Shown here in pieces: positions 16,191-25,600 of a stretch of 64,000 nt of DNA (the stretch's first letter is position 1; the number at the start of each line of letters is the position of its first letter). The notes beneath the pieces were generated by a model. That model was not told where the DNA came from, ran no database searches, and saw nothing but the letters and a program-made list of their open reading frames with translations. This DNA comes from Collinsella sp. (GTDB lineage Bacteria; Actinomycetota; Coriobacteriia; Coriobacteriales; Coriobacteriaceae): NCBI GenBank assembly GCA_019419525.1, contig DXZU01000019.1, positions 54,979 through 118,978 of the forward strand, given 5' to 3'. Made by a program: the position numbers and the translations under genes.

Positions 16191-17153
16191 CTACTGCTCG
16201 CTCTTCGCGAGCGCCTGATCGATCAGTTTGTTGAGCGCCTCTCGCTGCTCGGCGGAGTTGATGCCGCCCATGATCGGCTCTCCCACAATGTTACCGTTCT
16301 GGTCGATCACGTAGGTGGTCGGGAACGAGTACAGGTTGGAGGTGAACTTTCCGGCCTCGCTGTCCGACTTAAACCAGATGTTCTTATACGTCACGCCCTT
16401 CTTGGAAAGTACGTCCTTGGCGTCTGCCACCTCGTCTTTGTTGCCATCGAGCGTAAAGGAATTAACGCCCACGACCTGGCCGCCCTTCTCGGCAAGCTCC
16501 TTGTTGAGCTTCTCCAGATCGCCCAGCTCTCCCACGCACGGCTTGCAGGTGGTAAACCAGAAGTTCATGACGGTGACCTTGTTCTTGGAGAACAGCTCGT
16601 CGCTGTTTACATCGTTGCCGTCCAGGTCCTTGCCCTTAAAGCTGGGGAACTTCGTCTCCCCGCTCTCGTCGTTGGTCATGCCTGCGGTCGAGGCATCGAC
16701 GCTCTCCCCCTCGCCGGGCGTGCTGCCGCATCCGGGAAACTCCTTCTCCAGCGCCATGAGCTTATCCTCGATCTCCTTGATCTGCTGTGCACCGGCCTTG
16801 AGCGTCTTAAGCTCATCCGCCGTGAACTCATCCTTGGCGCCGTCGATGGTCTTGAGCAGAAAATCGCCGTAATTGCTGCCATCCTCAATCATTGCCGAGT
16901 CTTTATTTGCCGCATTGAATACCTTTTCCCACAGCGCGTTATCACTCGAAAAGATCTCGTTCTCCTTCTGCATGAGCTTCGCATACAGCTCGGCGGCCTC
17001 GTCGGCATTGGCCGGCTTCTGCGCAGTGAGCTCTGCGATCTTAGGATCGGAGCTCGCAGATTCGCTCGCATTGCCACCGGGCGCCGAACATGCCACAAGG
17101 CACAAGGCCAATACCGGCACCATAAACAGGGCCGCAATCTTAGAAAGCTTCAT
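16191..17153 (-). CDS. TlpA/ResA-type thioredoxin-fold lipoprotein
   Basis: A 320-residue exported redox protein. A lipoprotein signal ends at Cys22 (LCLVACSAPGG). A helical, charged region follows (about 40-150), with a lone Cys in EFPGCGST. The thioredoxin domain runs from about 170 to the end, with the active site CKPC at 203-206 (NFWFTTCKPCVGEL) and the cis-Pro loop SFPTTYVID. It should act outside the membrane, reducing or oxidising thiols. ATG 17153 was chosen because GGAGG sits 7 bases before it. The gene is the last of a three-gene operon with the NapH-like ferredoxin and the CD1871A-family peptide. That arrangement suggests electrons are passed through the membrane protein to this thiol protein, which is an inference. 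Confidence 0.88.
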   Translation of the reverse strand: MKLSKIAALFMVPVLALCLVACSAPGGNASESASSDPKIAELTAQKPANADEAAELYAKLMQKENEIFSSDNALWEKVFNAANKDSAMIEDGSNYGDFLLKTIDGAKDEFTADELKTLKAGAQQIKEIEDKLMALEKEFPGCGSTPGEGESVDASTAGMTNDESGETKFPSFKGKDLDGNDVNSDELFSKNKVTVMNFWFTTCKPCVGELGDLEKLNKELAEKGGQVVGVNSFTLDGNKDEVADAKDVLSKKGVTYKNIWFKSDSEAGKFTSNLYSFPTTYVIDQNGNIVGEPIMGGINSAEQREALNKLIDQALAKSEQ

Positions 17154-17182
17154 AGTCATTCCTCCGTTTTGTCGAAGCTTGT

Positions 17183-18085
17183 TTACTTTTTATCGGCGGT
17201 CAAGGGAAGCTTTTCCGCCGACACATCCAGGCCATAGCGATAGCTGATGGCATCGACAGGACAGGCCCCGATGCACTTTCCGCACCGGATGCATTCGGCA
17301 TGATTGGGCGCGCGGACCACATCAACGTCCATCTGACAAACCTTTGAGCACTTGCCGCACGAGACGCATTTGCACGCGTCAACCTGAATCCCCAGCAGGG
17401 ACACCCTATTCATGAGCGCATAGAATGCGCCGAGTGGACAAATCCATTTGCAGAAGGGGCGGTAGAACAACACGCTCAGCACCGCAACCGCAATGAGAAT
17501 CGCGAGCTTCCAGGTAAAGAGCTTTCCCAGCGCGGAGCGGATTCCCGTATTCATGATGGACAGCGGAATCGCACCCTCGAGCACGCCCTGCGGGCAGATG
17601 TACTTGCAAAAGAACGGGTCGCCCATGCCCACATCGTTGACCACCAAGACGGGCAGCAGCACCACGGCAAACAGCAGCACGGCATACTTGATGTACGTGA
17701 GCGGCTTGAGCTTTTTCGTTGATAGCTTTTTGCCGGGAATCTTGTGTAGAAGTTCCTGCAGCCAGCCAAACGGGCACAAAAACCCGCATACAAAGCGTCC
17801 CAGCAGCACGCCGATCAGAATGAGTGTTCCGGTGACGTAATACGAAAAGCTGAACTTAGACGAGCCCACCACCGACTGGAACGACCCAATGGGACACGCA
17901 CCTGATGCCGCGGGGCACGAATAGCAATTAAGCCCAGGTACGCAGACTGTTTTTCCCGCGCCCTGATAGATGCCGCCTTTGGCAAAGTTTGGCAGGTGAA
18001 TATTGGTGACCAGCGTCGCCGCCGCCTGAATGAATCCGCGAAATCGGGCCAAAACATGCGACGCAATGTTTTCTCTTTTATCCAA
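17183..18085 (-). CDS. NapH-like membrane 4Fe-4S ferredoxin protein
   Basis: About 300 residues with four or five membrane helices and many Cys motifs. Near the N-terminus is NCYSCPAASGACPIGSF. Two CxxxCP motifs of the NapH/YccM type follow (CGFLCPFGW, CKYICPQG and later CKWICPLG). The C-terminus carries two classic 4Fe-4S clusters, CVSCGKCSKVC and CIRCGKCIGACP. Such proteins move electrons between quinol or ferredoxin and an exported acceptor. The start is probably TTG 18085, which overlaps the stop of the upstream 49-codon gene (TTGGATAA), giving translational coupling; a longer reading to 18157 would overlap that gene. The next gene downstream is the TlpA-like lipoprotein, a plausible acceptor. 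Confidence 0.88.
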   Translation of the reverse strand: MDKRENIASHVLARFRGFIQAAATLVTNIHLPNFAKGGIYQGAGKTVCVPGLNCYSCPAASGACPIGSFQSVVGSSKFSFSYYVTGTLILIGVLLGRFVCGFLCPFGWLQELLHKIPGKKLSTKKLKPLTYIKYAVLLFAVVLLPVLVVNDVGMGDPFFCKYICPQGVLEGAIPLSIMNTGIRSALGKLFTWKLAILIAVAVLSVLFYRPFCKWICPLGAFYALMNRVSLLGIQVDACKCVSCGKCSKVCQMDVDVVRAPNHAECIRCGKCIGACPVDAISYRYGLDVSAEKLPLTADKK

Positions 18086-18227
18086 TTCCGATACACTCCA
18101 AGCACAGCCTAATCGCTTTGGCCAGCACGGCATCCGCCTCGCCACGCATAACGCCAAAGCACACCATGGTAATTCCGACGATCAACAAAGCGACCTGTAC
18201 CACGGGTTTTACCGCTTTGAACAACAC
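18078..18227 (-). CDS. CD1871A-family CXXC-motif small membrane protein
   Basis: A 49-residue protein: GTG start at 18227 with AAAGGAG 5 bases upstream, one hydrophobic helix (VVQVALLIVGITMVCFGV), a charged middle (MRGEADAVLAKAIRLC) and the invariant-looking end CLECIGIG. This end, size and neighbourhood match the CD1871A family of small CXXC proteins found next to 4Fe-4S membrane proteins in anaerobes. Its stop codon overlaps the start of the NapH-like gene by 8 bases. Its function in the family is unknown; a redox or assembly role beside the ferredoxin is an inference. Confidence 0.8.
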   Translation of the reverse strand: MLFKAVKPVVQVALLIVGITMVCFGVMRGEADAVLAKAIRLCLECIGIG

Positions 18228-18314
18228 GACCACTCCTTTCGTTACGCGACCATTGGACCATATCGGCTATAAAATCCGTGTTAAGCGCGATATGGAATGT
18301 GCAAGGAGACTGTT

Positions 18315-18989
18315 ATGCGTATTTTGATCGTCGAAGACGAGCGAGCACTGTGCGATGCAATCGCGCGCAGCTTGCGAAACTTGGCGTACAGCGTCGACTG
18401 CTGTCACGATGGACAGGAGGCGCTCGACCTGCTGGGCGTCGAAGTCTTTGACCTCGTGGTGCTCGACCTCAATCTCCCCCGTATCGACGGCATGACCGTG
18501 CTCAGGGAACTTAGGAAAACCGACTGCGAGACCAAGGTACTGATTCTGTCCGCACGTGGCGAAGTATCCGATAAAGTTGCCGGACTCGATGCCGGCGCCA
18601 ACGATTACCTTACCAAGCCGTTTCATCTGGACGAACTTGCGGCAAGGATCCGCAGCCTTACCCTCAGGCGCTTCGCACAAAGCGACATAGTATTAACCTG
18701 CGGAAAGCTCAACTTTGACACCAAGGCGCGCATCGCTTCCGTGGACAGTGAGGCTCTATCTCTTACACGCAAGGAAACGGGAATCTTGGAATACCTGATG
18801 CTTAATCAGGGGCGACCGGTAAGCCAAGAGGAGCTTATAGAGCACGTTTGGGATAGCACCGTGAACAGCTTTAGCAACGCAACCCGCGTTCACATCTCGT
18901 CGCTCCGAAAAAAGATGCGCGGCGCTTTGGGATACGACCCGATTCGCAATCGGATTGGAGAGGGCTACGTTATGGAGGATGGAGAATGA
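18315..18989 (+). CDS. OmpR-family response regulator
   Basis: A 224-residue regulator. Its receiver domain has the acidic pocket EDE near the start, phospho-acceptor Asp in LVVLDLNLPRIDG, and Lys in LTKPFHLDELAAR. It is followed by a winged-helix DNA-binding domain (LTRKETGILEYLMLNQGRPVSQEELIEHVW and IGEGYVM). Start ATG 18315 has AAGGAG upstream. The histidine kinase gene overlaps its last 4 bases (ATGA). It is transcribed away from the CD1871A/NapH/TlpA operon across a spacer of 87 bases, so that operon is a likely target. Confidence 0.93.
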   Translation: MRILIVEDERALCDAIARSLRNLAYSVDCCHDGQEALDLLGVEVFDLVVLDLNLPRIDGMTVLRELRKTDCETKVLILSARGEVSDKVAGLDAGANDYLTKPFHLDELAARIRSLTLRRFAQSDIVLTCGKLNFDTKARIASVDSEALSLTRKETGILEYLMLNQGRPVSQEELIEHVWDSTVNSFSNATRVHISSLRKKMRGALGYDPIRNRIGEGYVMEDGE

Positions 18990-20113
18990 AAGGGCTTTCG
19001 CTGCAATGGCGCATAACGATTATGACGGCACTGCTCACGTGTGCGGCATGCGTGCTGACGAACTGCCTGGTCGGCTATACGGGCATGCGCTACATGGATG
19101 CCATCGGCAGCGACATCTCGGCCTTTAACGCAACCGGCGAAGATTCGCTCCAGGCGTTCGACCCAGCGAAAGCAGCCCTCGATGACAAGGTCACGATCGT
19201 CGTAAACGACGCACAGGAGTCTTTTGGCACGACAGCCTGGTACATCACGGCTGGAGTCACACTCCTTGGCGGCGCACTGGCATACTTTGTGAGCGGCCGT
19301 GCACTCAAACCGCTACGGGCTTTTGCAGCTCAGGTTGAGCGTGTGCAACCTGACAACCTAAGCGAAATCAGACTCAATGAAGATGTGCCCACCGAGCTAC
19401 AACGATGCAGCGCCTCTTTCAACGACATGATCGCTCGTCTTGGCGAAGGGTTCTCTGCACAGCGTCAGTTTACCGGCAACGCCGCACACGAGCTGCGCAC
19501 CCCGCTCGCCCTTATGCAAGCACAGATTGAACTATTCATCTCCGAACACTCCGGTTTGCAACCCGAAACAGCCGAGCTGCTCGGCCTGCTACAAGAACAA
19601 ACCGAGCGCATGTCTCGAATGGCCAAGGTATTGCTCGAGATGAGTGAGCTCCGCAGCGTTCCTTGCGAGGACGATGTGGAACTTGGTCCCTTGTCCGAAG
19701 AGGTCCTCACCGACCTTGCGCCACTTGCCGAAAAAAAGGGCATAGCCCTCAATTGTGCTGGAGACGCTTTAGTAATCGGGAGCGACACGCTCCTCTATCG
19801 GCTGGTGTTTAACCTGGTCGAAAATGCCATCCGTTACAGCCGCCCCGGCTCGACTGTCAACGTCTCCATCTGCGACAACGACAGCCACGTGCTCCTACGA
19901 GTCGAGGACCAGGGCCCGGGAATACCCAAGCAGTACCGAGAGAGCATCTTCCAGCCGTTCTTTCGTCTAGACAAATCCCGCAGCAGGGCATACGGCGGCG
20001 CAGGACTCGGGCTAGCGCTCGTTTGGGAGATTGCAGCGCTTCACGGTGGCGCCGTAGAGGTCGAAGCAAGTTCCGAGGACGGGACCACCATGCTCGTAAG
20101 CCTTCCAAAATGA
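18986..20113 (+). CDS. Two-component sensor histidine kinase
   Basis: A 375-residue membrane kinase. Helix 1 is near residues 10-32, an outer sensor region of about 60 residues follows, and helix 2 is near 82-102. Then come a HAMP-like segment (FVSGRALKPLRAFAAQVERV), HisKA with FTGNAAHELRTPLALMQAQ, and the ATPase domain with NLVENAIRYS, DQGPGIP and GGAGLGLALVWEI. It is the partner of the upstream OmpR-type regulator (4-base overlap). The small outer domain has no recognised ligand fold. A role in sensing redox or envelope thiol state is suggested only by the divergent operon. Confidence 0.92.
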   Translation: MKGLSLQWRITIMTALLTCAACVLTNCLVGYTGMRYMDAIGSDISAFNATGEDSLQAFDPAKAALDDKVTIVVNDAQESFGTTAWYITAGVTLLGGALAYFVSGRALKPLRAFAAQVERVQPDNLSEIRLNEDVPTELQRCSASFNDMIARLGEGFSAQRQFTGNAAHELRTPLALMQAQIELFISEHSGLQPETAELLGLLQEQTERMSRMAKVLLEMSELRSVPCEDDVELGPLSEEVLTDLAPLAEKKGIALNCAGDALVIGSDTLLYRLVFNLVENAIRYSRPGSTVNVSICDNDSHVLLRVEDQGPGIPKQYRESIFQPFFRLDKSRSRAYGGAGLGLALVWEIAALHGGAVEVEASSEDGTTMLVSLPK

Positions 20114-20143
20114 TCTGTAGCGTTAGCCGAACAGTAAAACGAA

Positions 20144-20175
20144 AGGGGTCCCGCACACGCTTGCGCGGGACCCCT
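20144..20175. terminator. Hairpin between convergent kinase and GMP synthase genes
   Basis: AGGGGTCCCGC (20144-20154) pairs exactly with 20165-20175 around a 10-base loop. No long T-run follows on either side. The position suggests two-way termination. Confidence 0.6.
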
Positions 20176-20210
20176 CCCTGTCAATGCAATTCGTCCAAAA
20201 GAGTAGAAGC

Positions 20211-21191
20211 TTACTCCCACTCAACGGTGCCAACGGGCTTCGGCGTGAGGTCGTAGCACACGCGGCAGATGCCGGGAACCTCGGCGGTGACGCGAGCGGT
20301 AATACGCTTGAGTAGCGCCCAGTCGAGCTCGGGAACCTCGGCAGTCATGACATCGACGGTGTTGATGCAGCGGATGATGCAGGGCCAATCGTAGGCGCGC
20401 TTGCCCTCGCGCACACCGGTTGCGCGGAAGTCGGGCACGACGGCAAAATACTGCCAGATGGTCAGACCGACCTTGTCGATCTCCTCGCGCACGATGGCGT
20501 CGGCTTCGCGCAGCGCCTCAAGACGGTCGCGGGTGATGGCACCAAGGCAGCGGACGCCCAGGCCGGGACCGGGGAACGGCTGGCGCTCAACCATATTCTC
20601 GGGCAGGCCGAGCTCGCGACCCACGACGCGGACCTCGTCCTTGTACAGCAGTTTGACAGGCTCGCAGAGCTCAAACTGCAGATCCTCGGGCAGACCGCCC
20701 ACGTTGTGGTGAGCCTTCACGCCGTCTTGGGACTCCAGGATGTCGGGATAGATGGTGCCCTGGGCGAGGAAGCTGACCTCATCGCCAACCTTGCGGGCCT
20801 CCTCCTCGAACACGCGAATGAACTCGGCGCCGATAATCTTACGCTTGGCCTCGGGCTCCTCGACGTCCACGAGCTTGTCCAGGAAGCGGTCGGTGGCGTC
20901 AACGTAAACCAGGTTGGCATCCATCTGGTTCCTGAAGACGTCGACGACCTGCTCGCTCTCACCCTTGCGCATCAGGCCGTGATTCACATGCACGCAAATG
21001 AGCTGCTTGCCGATAGCCTTGATGAGCAGGGCCGCAACTACAGAACTGTCGACGCCGCCGGAAAGGGCCAGCAGGACCTTTTTGTCGCCGATCTGCTCGC
21101 GGATTGCAGCGACCTGCTCTTCGACGAACGCCTGGGCAAGTTCGGGAGTGGTGATACGTACCATGTCGTCGGGACGCTTGTTGGGATCCAT
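20211..21191 (-). CDS. Amidotransferase-less GMP synthase (ATP pyrophosphatase plus dimerisation domains)
   Basis: A 326-residue protein matching only the C-terminal two thirds of GuaA. The PP-loop SGGVDSS is at 44-50, then HVNHGLMRKGESEQV, LAQGTIYPDI, the RQPFPGPGLGVRCLGAI motif and the GMP synthase dimerisation end DLTPKPVGTVEWE. The glutamine amidotransferase domain is absent, and no free amidotransferase gene lies beside it. A complete GuaA is encoded at 48076-49674. It may use free ammonia, borrow an amidotransferase encoded elsewhere, or have another role such as amidating a different nucleotide. ATG 21191 has AAGGAG upstream. The gene is not broken: it has its own start, ribosome site and intact motifs. 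Confidence 0.88.
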   Translation of the reverse strand: MDPNKRPDDMVRITTPELAQAFVEEQVAAIREQIGDKKVLLALSGGVDSSVVAALLIKAIGKQLICVHVNHGLMRKGESEQVVDVFRNQMDANLVYVDATDRFLDKLVDVEEPEAKRKIIGAEFIRVFEEEARKVGDEVSFLAQGTIYPDILESQDGVKAHHNVGGLPEDLQFELCEPVKLLYKDEVRVVGRELGLPENMVERQPFPGPGLGVRCLGAITRDRLEALREADAIVREEIDKVGLTIWQYFAVVPDFRATGVREGKRAYDWPCIIRCINTVDVMTAEVPELDWALLKRITARVTAEVPGICRVCYDLTPKPVGTVEWE

Positions 21192-21488
21192 GCAGAGCTC
21201 CTTCTCGGTTCGATGGAAATGCGCCGCGCGTATGCAGACGCACCGTCATATGACCTCATTATATGCAGAACGAGATGCGTTTCCCATCGCTGCGACAGAG
21301 CTTTTTGCAAGGGTGGCAATTTTTCCTAATGTCGAGGTCAGCTAGGCTTCGGTAGCCACCTTGGGAGCATCGCCAATAGACTCTTCCTTTATACGTTCGG
21401 CATAATCGCAGGCGATACCCACAAATTCCAGTTCCGGGCAACAGGAGTACAATTGCAGCTATTGTTGTCAGCTGTTGGGAGATGGAAG

Positions 21489-22493
21489 ATGGACTGCGAT
21501 GGCTACCCATGCGTTCCCATGCCGTTGATGTGCACTGCCTTTGTGCCGGGGCAGATTGACGCTGCGGTTGCAGGCATTTCCGACCCCGATTCGCGCGCCA
21601 TTGCCACGGCAGAAGCGCTGTACTTTCGCGGACAGGCCACCCTCGCTGCCAAGACGGCGCGCCCCTATCTTGACGTCACCGATCCCGCGCTGCGCTATTC
21701 CGCATGCTTTATCTGCGGATACGCCAGTCTGTCGCTCAACCGTATCGCCGACGCCCGCCGGTGCCTTGCGGGCATCCTCGATACGCCGGCCGACGAGAGA
21801 TCGCCCGCCGTCCACGCCACGCATATCCTGTTCGCCTCGGCCGCGAGCGTCCTGCTGCACTTGCCTTCCCCGTATTCTGCCGAAGAGTTTTATCCACTTG
21901 CGGCGCACCTACCCGAAGGCCTGCGACTGTTCGCCAGCTACGTGATGGCGCACGCCTTGTATCTGCGCGGCGAATACGGCCGCAGCCTGGGCATGGCGGA
22001 AACCGCCCTAATTATGAAACAGGAAAGCTGTCCCATCTCGGAACTGTTCCTGCACCTGGCAGCTTCCATGGCATGCATGAGCCTCAAGGACATCGACGCC
22101 GCAAAAGCGCATTTTGGAGCCGCTTGGGACATTGCGCGCCCCGACGGCCTTATCGAGCTCATCGGCGAGCACCACGGCCTTTTGCAGGGGCTTATCGAGG
22201 CGTGCCTAAAAACGCAATACCCTGACGACTTCGCGCACATCATCGAGATCACATACCGCTTCAGCTACGGCTGGCGGCGCATCCACAACCCCGATTCGGG
22301 CGAGGACGTGGCCGACGACCTGACGACCACAGAGTTCACCATGGCCATGCTCGCCTGCCGCGGATGGACCAACGCCGAAATCGCACGCCATATGGAAGTA
22401 TCGCCGGGCACTGTCAAAAACCGCCTATCCAGTGTGTATGCAAAGCTTGGCATCGGCACGCGCACCGAACTGGTCGCGCATATGCTGCGTTAG
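21489..22493 (+). CDS. LuxR-family transcriptional regulator
   Basis: A 334-residue regulator. The C-terminal 60 residues are a LuxR-type helix-turn-helix (FTMAMLACRGWTNAEIARHM, VSPGTVKNRLSSVYAKLG). The preceding 260 residues are Ala-rich helical repeats, probably TPR-like as in MalT-type regulators, with no ATPase motif. ATG 21489 is preceded by GGGAGATGGAAG. The large surface-protein gene starts 156 bases after its stop on the same strand, so it may control that gene. Coriobacteriia carry many LuxR proteins next to surface or membrane genes (general knowledge); the pairing here is an inference. Confidence 0.85.
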   Translation: MDCDGYPCVPMPLMCTAFVPGQIDAAVAGISDPDSRAIATAEALYFRGQATLAAKTARPYLDVTDPALRYSACFICGYASLSLNRIADARRCLAGILDTPADERSPAVHATHILFASAASVLLHLPSPYSAEEFYPLAAHLPEGLRLFASYVMAHALYLRGEYGRSLGMAETALIMKQESCPISELFLHLAASMACMSLKDIDAAKAHFGAAWDIARPDGLIELIGEHHGLLQGLIEACLKTQYPDDFAHIIEITYRFSYGWRRIHNPDSGEDVADDLTTTEFTMAMLACRGWTNAEIARHMEVSPGTVKNRLSSVYAKLGIGTRTELVAHMLR

Positions 22494-22649
22494 CGGCCAG
22501 ACTGCCTAGCGCAGCATGCGCGCTCCGGAGCCCCGGCGCTTCACTCGCTCAAATTGGACATTTTGACCCTTGAACGGCACTACCGCCACGAAGCGCCTTC
22601 TCGCAAAATTGGATTATTTCCACCGATATTTGCGGGATGGGGGCCCAAG

Positions 22650-25600
22650 ATGCTTGATCGCCGTTCGTTACTTGTTGCCGGAGCATCCTCGCTAGCGAGC
22701 ATCATGTTGCCTCGCGTGCCGGGAAGCGAAAATGCCTTCCTGCTGCCGTTCGCGCCCACCGCGGCCTATGCCGACGAAAAAGACCCCTTCAGGGTGCTCG
22801 TTCTCTCGCGCACCATGTTTGGTGTGGTCGTGGTCGACGTCGCCAACAAGAATATGCCCATCAAGGGAGCGCAGGTCACGCTCACGTCGCGCTATGCCGT
22901 AGGCAAGCAGCTCACCGCCACGACCGATGACGAAGGCACGGCCATCTTTGAGGTCGCCCCTCTTTCGGAAGGCTACGTGGACGAGGCAACGCTCCTTGAC
23001 GCGTACGACTTTAACGGCGGCATCTCCATTAGCATGGCGGGCTACCGTGATGTCGAGATTCCCCTTGCGCGTATCCAGGGCGGCACCGCCATAACCGCAC
23101 CCACACGTCCGCTTTCCGACGGCGAGCCGTACTTCCGCCAGCTCACGTTCGACGAATGGGACATCCAGTACGCCGACGCCACGTTTATGGCAATGCCAGC
23201 GGACGAAGCAGCAAACGACCAACCCGACACGCACGCTTTTACCGTGCAGGCTCATCTGCCGCAGGGCGGGCAGGCAACATTGCATATCAATAAAGTGATG
23301 CCCGCTGCGGGCAGCTCAACCGAAACCGTCACGCAGATTGGTCAGATCAAGGCCAGCGCATCGGGCGCGGATAGTCTGGCGACGTTCACACTCGAAGACA
23401 AGTTCCTCGATGCAGCGTCGAGCCTTCTGGAAGAAGGATGCAAGCTGCGCTTTGTCCTCGACTACCAGGGCAAAACCTACACGCTCTCCTCCCCCATGGC
23501 CGTTGTTACCGCGCCGGCGGCAAAGGCGGAATCCGGATCGACCACTATCGTCCCCACCACTATGGACCAAGAGATCACTCCGTTTGATTTCCCCGCATCG
23601 TTTCCCGGCATCGGTGGTAATAAGTTCACGTGCTGGATGCCCACATTTCCGATCCTCTTCGATTTCTCGTTTGCTGGATACGTGCTGTTTGGCGGAGGAT
23701 ACAAACCAGCCAGCTATATGAACGATTCGGGCAATCCGGATCCGGAGTACTGGAAGAAGTCACCGCGCGAGTCGGGCGCCAAGCAGGCAAACCGCTACCT
23801 CGACGAAATGGAGGGGAAGTGGAATCAGTACAAAAGTATGAGTGCCGGTTCGGGCACCGATCCAAGAAACACCAAGCTCCTTCGCCACCATTGCACGCCG
23901 CTGTTCACGATGGATATCGCCACACAGCTGTACGGCTCGCTCGCCTACGATTGGGTGGGCAAAACCTGGGGTGACAACAACGACCCCGCATACGGCAACA
24001 TTAAGGCCCTCTTCCAGGTAAGAACCGACCTCAATTGGACCGAGCAGTTTACCCTAGGACCGGTGCCGTTTTTCCTAAACGTCAACCCCTGGGTGCTGGC
24101 AAAACTGGCGCTCGCCGTGGGCGCCCACACGCACGGCAGCGGCGCGGCGTTTTTCAAGAACATTTCGCTCGACTATTCCAACACGTCGGGCTCGTTCACC
24201 ATCCAGATCGGACTTGCCGTCACCTTTGGAGCCGGCATTGCAGGCGTCGCTTCGTCCGCTGTGCGTGGCGCCGCATCCCTCACACTGTTCATTGGGTACG
24301 AGAAGGCAGATGGGCACCAGCTTCCGCGGCTGCGCGTAGGTGCAGACGTCGATGTCGATGTGATACTCCAGTTCGTACTGTTCAAGTGGACCACCAAGGC
24401 TTGGTCGGGGTCGTGGCCCACACTCATCGATTCGTGGAATATGTCGGTGAACAATGGCGACCAGTATGTGCTCCAACGCTCTGAGCTGGCATTGGGTGGA
24501 GGTACGCCTTACACGCTGGATGCCTGCTTCGGCACGCCCGGCAACACCGAGGCAGGTGGTGTGCCGCAGTTTATCGCGTCGGCCACCATCGTCACCAATT
24601 CCGAGCTGCTCGCACGCGCCGAGGTTGCAGCCGCCGCGATAAACAACGCGCCTACCGTACGTGATTGGGATCAAGCGGTCACGCGCATTGAGCTCGAGGC
24701 GAACGCGGAGAGCGACGACACGGGACAGGTCGAACATTTCGTCCATGCGCTGATGGAGAACGACGAAAATGCCGCACCGATGTATGAGTACACCTACATC
24801 GGTCAGTCAACGAACGCCGTTGCGGACCCGAACGCCAATTCTGCCGGCGTGTCGGAGGACGAGCGTGGCGGCATAAAACCCTCGAGCGACAACGTGCTGT
24901 TTTCCGGCGTGCTCAGCGAAGCCCACATGAAGCTAACGATGATTGCCGGCGTAGAATGCCTGTTCCGTATCGCCTCGGTGCGCTACGGCGACAATGGCCG
25001 CTCGCGCCTGGTGGTGCACACAAAGGCAAACGGCACGTGGTCCGCTCCCACGCCCGTGGACTTTCCCCTTGGGTTTGGCGAGGGCGACGTGGAGCGCGAC
25101 GGCATATTCGATTACGACTTCGACGTGGTGGAATATACGGACGGAAGAGGAAACCAGGACGCCTACGTGCTGCTGGTCTCGGGCGAGCGCCCCGCCGGCG
25201 ACAACACCCTTTTCGATACGGCAAGCACAGCCGGCATACTGTCCGTTGTGCGCCTGCGCATAAGCAACGACGGAGTTCGCGTGATATCGCACACGTCGTG
25301 GCGCAGCATCTCGCGCGGCCGCCTTCAGGAGGATGGCTACCATTGCCTGCAGTGCCCGCGCATCACGGTAGGCAAGACGCTGGTCGACGGACGCCTGTCG
25401 GGCGCCTACCTCCACCGCCGCGGAACCACCGCAGAGAAGGCGCTCGGCAGCGAGGCCGAGGTTGCGCTGGAATGCTTTACCCTGTGGTCGGATGATTTGG
25501 GCGACAGCCTGACGTTCCGCCAAGTTCTTCGCTTTCCGCAAGCACCGTCGAGTATCGAGCTGAGCGAGCCCGAGAATATCAACGGCAAAATGGTGGTGCC

